Below are positions 1-4,818 of a stretch of DNA of 6,379 nt, piece after piece. Position numbers and translations under genes: made by a program. The stretch lies in NCBI GenBank assembly GCA_020720965.1, contig DYNS01000179.1:1-6379 (forward strand), given 5' to 3'. The notes beneath the pieces are model-generated. The model was not told the DNA's origin. It did not search any database and saw nothing but the letters and a program-made list of their open reading frames with translations. Each line of letters opens with the position of its first letter. The stretch's first letter is position 1. The DNA is from Anaerolinea sp. (GTDB lineage Bacteria > Chloroflexota > Anaerolineae > Anaerolineales > Villigracilaceae).

Positions 1-147
1 GGCAAAGCGCACACCCGCTGGGTGGAAAGCGTCTTTGCGGGCTGGCAGCCCCCCGCCCCCCCGCCAGAAGTCCTCGCCCTGGCAGACCTGCCCGCGCCGG
101 AGGTTTCTTCTGCCGCGCCGGGCAAGCCCTTTGACCCCTGGGGCTGA
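1..147 (+). CDS. C-terminal tail of a plus-strand protein, possibly a biotin carboxylase subunit (5' end outside window)
   Basis: Frame 1 is open from the left edge to a TGA at 145-147 and gives 48 residues beginning GKAHTRWVESVFAGWQ and ending PFDPWG. The start lies outside the window. A basic/aromatic HTRWVE segment, followed by a Pro/Ala-rich linker with EVLALADL, resembles the end of the biotin carboxylase domain and the start of the linker in acyl-CoA or pyruvate carboxylase alpha subunits. That resemblance is from memory and rests on few residues. No biotin-attachment motif (AMKM) is seen, so a biotin carrier domain would have to be a separate protein. The gene converges on the glycosyltransferase with a single base between the two stops. 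That the frame is coding is fairly likely; the function is weakly supported. Confidence 0.45.
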   Translation, partial: GKAHTRWVESVFAGWQPPAPPPEVLALADLPAPEVSSAAPGKPFDPWG

Positions 148-148
148 A

Positions 149-1219
149 CTAACCCCGGAAGGTTGCCCGAATCTCGGCGAGGAAGTCCCTTGCTTGTTGG
201 GCGGTTTCCTGCCATTTAGGTTGGCGGGCGTAACGTTGCAGGGCGTTCTGCGAGAGCCTTGCCAAAAGGGGCGCATCCTGCGCCAAAAGGCGCAGATGTT
301 CCGCCAAAGCCTGCCAATCGCTGGGGGAGATGATGTACCCGTTTACGCCGTGTTCTATCACCTCCGGGGCAGCCCCCAAATGGGTGCCGATGGCAGGCAG
401 ACCAAAAGACATCCCCTCCAGGTACACAATCCCAAAGCCCTCATACGAAGAAGGAACAACCAGCAGGTGCGCCTCGCTCAATTTTTGGCGCAGAGGGTCG
501 TTGTTTAACGCGCCCCAAAACTGCACCCGCTCTTCCAAGCCCCAAAGGGCTGTTTTTTGGCGCATGGCGCGGACGTAGGCGGGGTCTATCTCTAACGAGC
601 CGACTACATCCAGCCGCGCCAGGTGAGGCGGCAGGCTGGCAACTGCCCGCAGGAGAGTCTCCAGCCCTTTGCGGGGGATAAGGTTGCCCACAAAGAGAAT
701 TTGGAGGGGGGTGGGGCGCTGCGCTCTCGCCTGCACCGCCGCCGGGGTGAGGGGAGCCGCGCCGAATCGGTCGGTGGGCGGGTAGGCGACCAGGCTGGGG
801 CGTGAGTCGCCTATCAGCGCCGTGACCACGCGGCGGGTGGTTTGAGAGTTGAAGAGGAAGGCATCCACACTTTGCAGGTAGCGTTTTTCCAGCCAGCGGT
901 AGAAGAGATTTTGCCAGGCAGGGCGCTGCTCTGAGGCGCGAAGGTGATGCACCAGGCTGACGACCGGGTAGGGGTGCGGGCGGCGGTTGGCGGCGAGCAG
1001 GGAGGGGTGGTTCAGTTCGTCTTGCACCAGCAAGTCCAAGCCCGGCGGCAGGCGATAGGCGAGGTTATCCGTTAGATGGGCAGCGTAATTGCGCCAGGGC
1101 AGGGAGATGACTTCCACCTCGTCCCCGCGTTGGCGCAAAGACTCCACCAGCATCCGGTCGTAAAGATACCCTCCGCTGAGGGTTTGGAGAGAACCGTAAA
1201 TGAGAAAGCCAATTTTCAT
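149..1219 (-). CDS. GT4-family glycosyltransferase (GT-B fold, retaining)
   Basis: This 356-residue protein should transfer a sugar from a nucleotide-sugar donor to an unknown acceptor in the cytoplasm. The N-terminus MKIGFLIYG, with the glycine-rich SGGYLYD loop (residues 15-21), is the first Rossmann strand and acceptor-side loop of GT-B enzymes. GNLIPRKG (178-185) is the interdomain hinge and donor-site motif. PSSYEGFGIVYLEG (256-269) gives the family-4 E-x7-E signature with E260 and E268, followed by GLPAIGT. The length is normal for the family. An ATG 45 bases upstream exists, but the chosen ATG gives a 4-base ATGA overlap with the PTPS-like gene and a conventional N-terminus. There is no good Shine-Dalgarno, so translation is probably coupled to the upstream gene. 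No membrane segment is evident. Neighbours raise pterin, lipid or cell-surface acceptors as possibilities, and the sequence does not decide between them. Confidence 0.93.
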   Translation of the reverse strand: MKIGFLIYGSLQTLSGGYLYDRMLVESLRQRGDEVEVISLPWRNYAAHLTDNLAYRLPPGLDLLVQDELNHPSLLAANRRPHPYPVVSLVHHLRASEQRPAWQNLFYRWLEKRYLQSVDAFLFNSQTTRRVVTALIGDSRPSLVAYPPTDRFGAAPLTPAAVQARAQRPTPLQILFVGNLIPRKGLETLLRAVASLPPHLARLDVVGSLEIDPAYVRAMRQKTALWGLEERVQFWGALNNDPLRQKLSEAHLLVVPSSYEGFGIVYLEGMSFGLPAIGTHLGAAPEVIEHGVNGYIISPSDWQALAEHLRLLAQDAPLLARLSQNALQRYARQPKWQETAQQARDFLAEIRATFRG

Positions 1220-1596
1220 GGGCGGGTGAGGGAATACGATACCCAGGCAATATCGTTCTCCCATAGGCGCACGGTAAGCCCCTGCAAGTTGGGGGCGATA
1301 ATCTTCTCGTTCAACTGCTGCGCCAGGATGCGGGCAAAATGCTCGATGGAAGGGTTAAGACCGGCGAACTCTGGCAAATCGTTGAGCATTTGTTCGCGGT
1401 AACGGGCAACGGTGTCGTTGAGATGTTTTTCAACATCCACAATATCCACCAGGTAGCCATGCTGGTCCAGGTCTGCGCCGGTGAGTTGCAGTTCCAGGAC
1501 GTAGTGATGAGAGTTGGGGAAGTTTTCGGCTCCCCAGTCGCCGCCGATGAGGAAGTGGCGGGCAATGAAGTTTCGTTTAACGGCAAGTGTGTACAT
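1216..1596 (-). CDS. 6-pyruvoyl-tetrahydropterin synthase / QueD-like protein with altered active site
   Basis: This 126-residue protein has the size and pattern of the T-fold family that acts on dihydroneopterin triphosphate (PTPS, QueD). Visible landmarks are the first zinc histidine in ARHFL (H14), the segment NSHHYVLELQLTG (28-40) in place of HGHNYxVxVxxxG, GYLVD (47-51), NPSIEHFA (81-88), and a late glutamate in LWEN (E113) where the family anchors the pterin ring. In the usual C-x3-H-G-H motif the nucleophilic Cys is Glu here (E24), the second zinc His is Asn (N28), and the third is kept (H30). Cys-to-Glu exchange is known in PTPS-III-type enzymes; loss of the second His is more unusual. 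The start is the ATG at 1594-1596, because 70 codons of frame further upstream run through a repeat and the dehydrogenase gene. No Shine-Dalgarno is visible; a C9 run precedes the ATG on the coding strand. The reaction is therefore uncertain. Confidence 0.88.
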   Translation of the reverse strand: MYTLAVKRNFIARHFLIGGDWGAENFPNSHHYVLELQLTGADLDQHGYLVDIVDVEKHLNDTVARYREQMLNDLPEFAGLNPSIEHFARILAQQLNEKIIAPNLQGLTVRLWENDIAWVSYSLTRP

Positions 1597-1597
1597 A

Positions 1598-1606
1598 GGG
1601 GGGGGG
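1598..1606. repeat. G9 homopolymer next to the PTPS-like start codon
   Basis: Nine consecutive G on the plus strand (C9 in the mRNA sense) end one base before the ATG of the PTPS-like gene. The tract occupies the place where a ribosome binding site would be expected. It could vary in length by slippage, but being non-coding this would change only leader spacing, not reading frame. Confidence 0.85.
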
Positions 1607-1655
1607 TAGAGAGGAGAGAATAGAGAATAGGGAGTTGAGAGTTGGGAGTAGGTTA
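1607..1655. repeat. Degenerate heptanucleotide tandem repeat, seven units
   Basis: Read on the plus strand in steps of seven, the units are TAGAGAG, GAGAGAA, TAGAGAA, TAGGGAG, TTGAGAG, TTGGGAG and TAGGTTA, consensus roughly TWGRGAG. The array fills the whole gap between the dehydrogenase and PTPS-like genes, and its last unit includes the dehydrogenase stop codon (1653-1655). The period of seven is not a codon period. The mRNA sense is pyrimidine-rich and offers no Shine-Dalgarno. Heptamer arrays of this kind are known from intergenic DNA in cyanobacteria; the role here is unknown. Confidence 0.75.
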
Positions 1656-2687
1656 TCCCCCTGCCTCTGTGGGTGAGGGGGTGAACACGACCTGAATGGC
1701 TTCTTGCGGGGCTTCGTCCAACAGGCGGTAGGCTGCCTGCGCCTGCCCAAGCGGGAAGCGATGCGTTATCCAGCGTTGGGGCTGAATTTGTTCCAGCGCC
1801 TTCCACGCGGCGGAAAAACGGCGCGATTTGTCCCAGCGGGCGCTGAGTTCTGGCGCGATGGTGCTCACCTGGCTGGAGATGAGCCGGAGCCGGGAGCGAT
1901 GAAACCAGCCGCCCAGGCGCAAGGGAGCCGCCTTTTGCCCATACCAGGAGCCGAGAATCACCCGCCCGCCAAAGCCGGTCTGTTCAATGGCAGTATTCAA
2001 CGCTTCGGGCGCGCCGCTCACTTCAAAGGTCAGGTCGGCACCCTGGGGCAGCAGAGCGCGAAGACGGGGCGCAAGGTCGGGTTGCAGGGGGTTCAGGCAG
2101 TCATCCGCGCCCAAAGCCAGGGAGGCGGCGCGGCGCAGGGGGTACGAATCCACCGTCAGCAGGCGGCGGAGGGGAAACTGCCGCAAAAGGGAGGCAAGCA
2201 GCAGCCCCACAATCCCCTGCCCCAGCGCCAGGGCATCCTCCCCCCACAGCGGAGCGCCATCCTGAATCAGATTGACGGCGGTTTCCATGTTCGCCAAAAA
2301 GCAGGCGGCTTCCGGGGGCATCCCCTCTGGCAGGGGGATGAGGGCGGAGACAGGGGCGAGGTAGTGCGAGGCGTGCGGGTGAAAAGAGAAGAAACGTTTG
2401 CCGAGCATTTCCGCCGCCTGAGTATCTCCCACCTCCACAACCTGCCCCACGCTGGAGTAGCCATAGGTCAGCGGATATTGAAAGGATTCCGACATGCCGG
2501 GGAAATTTTCGTCCACTGGCACATCCGCCGGGAACTGCCCCCGGTAAACGAGCATCTCGGTGCCGGGGCTGATGGCGGAGCAGATGGTTTGCAAAAGGGC
2601 TTGCCCCGGCGCGGGGGCGGGCAAGGTTTGGGGGCGAACTTCTACCTGGCGGGGGGCGGTGAAGTATAGGGCTTGGGCGAGGGTCAC
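1653..2687 (-). CDS. Medium-chain dehydrogenase/reductase (zinc-binding alcohol dehydrogenase-like, BchC-type), lacking zinc ligands
   Basis: The protein has 344 residues, a usual MDR length. The N-terminal GroES-like domain includes SAISPGTEMLVYRGQ (37-51) and YPLTYGYSSVGQVVEVG (71-87). The nucleotide-binding domain has GQGIVG (156-161) and a second strand ending in Asp (TVD, 178-180), which favours NAD(H) over NADP(H). The catalytic zinc Cys is replaced in SAIS, GHE is replaced by YGY, and the four-Cys structural zinc loop is absent. The pattern resembles the subgroup containing BchC and similar "zinc-binding" annotated enzymes that do not bind zinc. It probably oxidises or reduces a hydroxyl or keto group on an unknown substrate. 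It starts with GTG at 2685-2687, sharing GTGA with the acyltransferase stop, so translation is probably coupled. The last residues, PSPTEAGG, are encoded by DNA containing CCCTCACCC, the repeat arm also seen at 3567, so the tail may be repeat-derived. Confidence 0.9.
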   Translation of the reverse strand: MTLAQALYFTAPRQVEVRPQTLPAPAPGQALLQTICSAISPGTEMLVYRGQFPADVPVDENFPGMSESFQYPLTYGYSSVGQVVEVGDTQAAEMLGKRFFSFHPHASHYLAPVSALIPLPEGMPPEAACFLANMETAVNLIQDGAPLWGEDALALGQGIVGLLLASLLRQFPLRRLLTVDSYPLRRAASLALGADDCLNPLQPDLAPRLRALLPQGADLTFEVSGAPEALNTAIEQTGFGGRVILGSWYGQKAAPLRLGGWFHRSRLRLISSQVSTIAPELSARWDKSRRFSAAWKALEQIQPQRWITHRFPLGQAQAAYRLLDEAPQEAIQVVFTPSPTEAGG

Positions 2688-3526
2688 AGCAGGCGCAGCC
2701 CTTCTCCCTGGGGCGGGTGTTGGATGAGGTCTTTCATGCGCTCGGTCAGCTGCGCGCGAGGCGGCAGGGCTTGCCCAAACTGAATGGAAACATCTACCGG
2801 GCTCAGGTTGAGAGCAAGGTGCGCCAATAATTGCAATGCCGCGCCCAGTTTCTCTCTTTCGGTTGGGTTGGTTTTAAGACGGGTGAGGGGGTGTAAAACG
2901 GCTTGTCGCCAAAGCACGCCGCGCACAAAGACGGGAATAACCTGGGTTTGCGGGGCAAGGCGCAAGAACAGGTCGGTGGAGGCGCTCCAGTTTTGCAAAG
3001 ATTCGGCTGCGCCGGGATACACGGCGGCATCCGGCTCAATTTGCCCGGCGGGGAAGGTGAGAACAGCCTGCCCACGCTTGAGGGCGGCAGCGGTTTGTCG
3101 GAGAGCACCCAGGCGTTGAGCGGGGTCTTCTTGCAGGTAGATGAGTTGGCGGGAGGTATGGGTGAGCGCCTGCAAAAAGGGTCGGCTAGCAGCCAGGATG
3201 TGCAAATCGGGGCGTTGAATGGCGGCAAAAAGACAGAGGGTATCCGTCATTCCAGGGTGATTGGAGAGGAAGAGCGCCGCGCCCTGGGCGGGGATGTTCT
3301 CCCTTCCGTACACGCGCAGGGATGTGATGAAAGCAGGCAGGGTTTGGAGGGAGGCACGGGTAAGCCCCTCCTGGGCGGTAAGGGCATCGAAGGCGAGCAT
3401 CTGACGGGCAAATTTTTGGGCTACCGGGCGAAAAAGCAGGCGCAAAAGGGCTGCGCCTGCCGGGGAGTTTTGCCAACCAAAGGAGGAGATAAGGTCTTGC
3501 AGGTTGATTTCGGTGAGGGTTTGCAT
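2684..3526 (-). CDS. PlsC-like (lysophospholipid/glycerolipid) acyltransferase
   Basis: The protein has 280 residues and probably transfers an acyl group from acyl-CoA or acyl-ACP to a lysophospholipid, glycerol-phosphate or other hydroxyl/amine acceptor at the inner membrane face. The catalytic H-x4-D motif is NHPGMTD with H90 and D95, preceded by the usual strand and VYGRENIP. The acceptor-binding motif appears as FPAGQIEPD (158-166), with Ala where FPEG enzymes have Glu; that form is seen in PlsC relatives such as the ornithine-lipid and haemolysin-like branch. A later VIPVFVRG (197-204) matches the family's fourth block. The in-frame ATG 96 bases further upstream is rejected because the added residues would come from the palindromic repeat and terminator. 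The chosen ATG follows a TATAAT box by nine bases. It is the first gene of the four-gene operon and overlaps the dehydrogenase by four bases. The physiological acceptor is not determinable. Confidence 0.88.
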   Translation of the reverse strand: MQTLTEINLQDLISSFGWQNSPAGAALLRLLFRPVAQKFARQMLAFDALTAQEGLTRASLQTLPAFITSLRVYGRENIPAQGAALFLSNHPGMTDTLCLFAAIQRPDLHILAASRPFLQALTHTSRQLIYLQEDPAQRLGALRQTAAALKRGQAVLTFPAGQIEPDAAVYPGAAESLQNWSASTDLFLRLAPQTQVIPVFVRGVLWRQAVLHPLTRLKTNPTEREKLGAALQLLAHLALNLSPVDVSIQFGQALPPRAQLTERMKDLIQHPPQGEGLRLL

Positions 3527-3532
3527 GGCTCC

Positions 3533-3545
3533 GCGATTATATCGC
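3533..3545 (-). promoter_or_regulatory. Candidate -10 box inside a 13-bp palindrome, near-leaderless promoter
   Basis: On the minus strand, TATAAT (3541-3536) matches the sigma-70 consensus perfectly and lies nine bases before the acyltransferase ATG. It is enclosed in a GCGAT/ATCGC inverted repeat with a three-base centre. Seventeen bases upstream there is only a weak T-rich match (ATTTTC) to a -35 box. A start seven bases after the -10 box would leave a leader of about two bases, which fits the lack of a well-spaced ribosome binding site. The palindrome could be an operator. Confidence 0.5.
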
Positions 3546-3600
3546 AGGCGGGAGAGGAGAAAATACCCCTCACCCTCCGCCCTCCCCCGGCGGGGGAGGA

Positions 3601-3633
3601 AAGAAAAAAGCCCCTCTCCCACCGGGAGAGGGG
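3601..3633 (-). terminator. Rho-independent terminator of the peptidase operon
   Basis: Read on the minus strand, a perfect 10-bp stem CCCCTCTCCC/GGGAGAGGGG (3633-3611) with a three-base loop is followed by CTTTTTTCTT (3610-3601). It begins 28 bases after the stop codon of the 107-residue gene and precedes the acyltransferase promoter, so it should separate the two transcription units. The hairpin is the right half of the REP-like element. Confidence 0.85.
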
Positions 3634-3645
3634 TTGGGGTGAGGG
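3624..3645 (+). other. Potential G-quadruplex motif
   Basis: Four G runs (GGG, GGGG, GGGG, GGG) separated by AGA, TT and TGA meet the G3+N1-7 rule. The G-rich strand is the template strand for the minus-strand genes. Folding would compete with the terminator hairpin in single-stranded DNA. Confidence 0.55.
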
Positions 3646-3661
3646 CAAACGGCGGGCGGTG

Positions 3662-3985
3662 TTATTCCGGGCGGAGGATGCTGAGGAGGCGCTCCAGCAT
3701 TTCGGCGCGGTAATCGATGGCGGCTTGGACGTTTTCCTGGTGCATTTCCTGAATGCCGCTATCCACTGCCAGGTCGCCATCCGGTCCTTTTTTCATGGGC
3801 AGGATGGTTTCGCTATCGCCATCCAATTTGATGATGGTGCGGGCAGCGAGTTTGGATTGCTCCGGGGTTCCGCCAACTTCCACATAACGGGTTTCCACCG
3901 TCATGGTGGCGGCGTCTTCGACATACTTCGCAATGGTATCGGCGGCGTTCTTAAGGGCTTCTTTCAGTTCCGGGCTGGTTGCCAT
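3662..3985 (-). CDS. 107-residue protein, stand-alone copy of the peptidase C-terminal domain
   Basis: Function not recognised. By eye it aligns with the last 100 or so residues of the peptidase encoded at 4819-6379. An N-terminal helix starting LKEALKN (peptidase LKNFVDK) is followed by DAATMTVETRYVE (DATSLEVSTYVAD), the core ARTIIKLDGD (AMTRINLDGD), then ILPMKKGPDGDLAV (VCVPEKDGEVDTAV), and a C-terminal helix with RAEMLERLL (RAALLKTVV). It has no Cys, no signal peptide and no membrane segment, and is acidic. A likely role is a soluble partner, regulator or decoy that binds the peptidase or the same ligand through the shared domain; this is inference. The ATG is well supported by AAGGAGAT seven bases upstream. 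It is the last gene before the terminator. Confidence 0.88.
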   Translation of the reverse strand: MATSPELKEALKNAADTIAKYVEDAATMTVETRYVEVGGTPEQSKLAARTIIKLDGDSETILPMKKGPDGDLAVDSGIQEMHQENVQAAIDYRAEMLERLLSILRPE

Positions 3986-3992
3986 GTGTTAA

Positions 3993-4000
3993 ATCTCCTT
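3993..4000 (-). promoter_or_regulatory. Strong Shine-Dalgarno of the 107-residue gene
   Basis: AAGGAGAT on the minus strand with a seven-base spacer to the ATG. It fixes the start and is the only near-consensus ribosome binding site seen in the window, suggesting that the small protein is translated more efficiently than the other two members of its operon. Confidence 0.8.
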
Positions 4001-4026
4001 GTGGGGTGTGGGTGGGTAAGGTCAGG

Positions 4027-4815
4027 TTAAGCCGGGATGGCTTGTAATTCCTTAACCTGTTGAACAATTTGAAGGACGAACTTGTAAACGGCGGGCAGGG
4101 CAAAAAAAGCTCCGCCAGGGGTGGAAAGTTGAGCGGTGAGCCTGGCTGCGCCCGCCGAGGCGGTGGCAAAAAGCCGAATTTTGAGGTTGCGGGAGGTGGA
4201 TGCCACCCGCAGGGTGCGGTTGTGCAGGCTGATTTGCTGAGGGGTAATCCCCTGCGCCCAAGCGGTTTGAGCGTCTCCGCTCCAGTTTACGATGGTTTGA
4301 GCAACCGCCAGACCAGAGACTTTCGTCTCCACCCAGGCAAAATTCAACACCTCGCGGCTGACCTGCGCCAAAAGGGAATCTAACTCGGCTTTGGCTTGTT
4401 CCCAGGCGGCAGAAGCGTCTTCGGCAATGCCGAAGTGGAGAGGGGCAGCTTGGGACTGGCTCTCGGGTTGCAGCAGGGCGAGCAGGTCGCCTTCGGGACC
4501 TGTTTCCACTTCAAAGGCGGAGGTATCAAAACTGGTGGTGGCGGCTTTTTGCTGGCGTTCTCTCTCGCGCTGAGCAAGAGCATCCAACCGGGCGGGGACG
4601 GTTTGCAAAGCGGCATCGACCCGCCGGAAGAGTTCCTCGCTGTTTTGGAGAGCCTGGTCTGAGGCTAGCAGGCTGGCGGGGAGGTTGACCCGGTACACGG
4701 TGGCGCCTTCCGGGGGGGAGGCGGGTTCATCTCCGACCCCAAAGTGCAGGGAGGCGGGCGGCGCGGGGTTCCACAAGCCGAGGGGGTCTTCGGTGGATGT
4801 TTCAAAAACGGACAT
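4027..4815 (-). CDS. 262-residue protein of unknown function, partner of the peptidase
   Basis: No family recognised. The N-terminal part (1-50) is Pro/Gly-rich. Residues 52-95 are charged and helical, probably coiled coil (QNSEELFRRVDAAL... AQRERERQQK), and a second helix spans about 134-156. Then comes VETKVSGLAVAQTIVNWSGD (162-181), which resembles the strand-turn-strand core of the neighbouring 107-residue protein (VETRYVE... ARTIIKLDGD) in shorter, degenerate form. The C-terminal part has alternating strands, then a hydrophobic segment FFALPAVYKFVLQIVQQV (237-254) that looks more like an amphipathic helix than a membrane span. The motif LHFG(V/I) followed by small and acidic residues occurs twice (23-30 and 126-133). 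There is no Cys and no signal peptide. The ATG comes three bases after the peptidase stop with no clear ribosome binding site, so translation is probably coupled. Confidence 0.85.
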   Translation of the reverse strand: MSVFETSTEDPLGLWNPAPPASLHFGVGDEPASPPEGATVYRVNLPASLLASDQALQNSEELFRRVDAALQTVPARLDALAQRERERQQKAATTSFDTSAFEVETGPEGDLLALLQPESQSQAAPLHFGIAEDASAAWEQAKAELDSLLAQVSREVLNFAWVETKVSGLAVAQTIVNWSGDAQTAWAQGITPQQISLHNRTLRVASTSRNLKIRLFATASAGAARLTAQLSTPGGAFFALPAVYKFVLQIVQQVKELQAIPA

Positions 4816-4818
4816 GGG

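Larger units (their letters stand above)
3567..3645. repeat. REP-like inverted doublet (BIME-like element)
   Basis: Two half-elements face each other. Each reads CCCTCACCC, four variable bases, then CCCTCCCCCGG (left, 3567-3590) or CCCTCTCCCGG (right, read on the minus strand from 3645 to 3622). Each half also forms its own hairpin: 8 bp at 3581-3599 and 10 bp at 3611-3633. The element lies between two operons. This architecture, paired GC-rich palindromes in intergenic DNA, is that of mobile REP/BIME sequences. Confidence 0.7.

Noticed and set aside
35..508. Plus-strand open frame of 157 codons at the left edge
   Set aside because: It runs antisense to the glycosyltransferase C-terminus and is in a different frame from the better protein-like tail ending at 147.
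1607..1655. CRISPR array
   Set aside because: Seven-base units without spacers and no cas genes; it is a simple tandem repeat.
1597..1806. N-terminal extension of the PTPS-like protein by 70 residues
   Set aside because: The extension is encoded by the heptamer repeat and by the 3' end of the dehydrogenase gene in another frame; the family N-terminus begins at the ATG at 1596.
1704..2669. Long plus-strand open frame (321 codons) opposite the dehydrogenase gene
   Set aside because: It is antisense to a clear MDR gene; its translation is rich in Gly, Gln and Arg without any family motif, as expected from the mirror frame of GC-rich coding DNA.
3527..3622. N-terminal extension of the acyltransferase to the upstream ATG
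   Set aside because: The 32 extra residues would be encoded by the REP-like repeat and T-rich terminator tail, and the start would lie upstream of the TATAAT promoter.
2903..4030. Long plus-strand open frame (375 codons)
   Set aside because: It crosses the acyltransferase, the repeat, the terminator and the 107-residue gene on the opposite strand. No motif, and the repeat in its middle argues against a real protein.
4027..4815. 262-residue protein as a bacterial gasdermin activated by the adjacent protease
   Set aside because: Size and context fit, but there is no N-terminal Cys for acylation, the middle is charged coiled coil, and no gasdermin-like pattern is visible. Kept as unknown.
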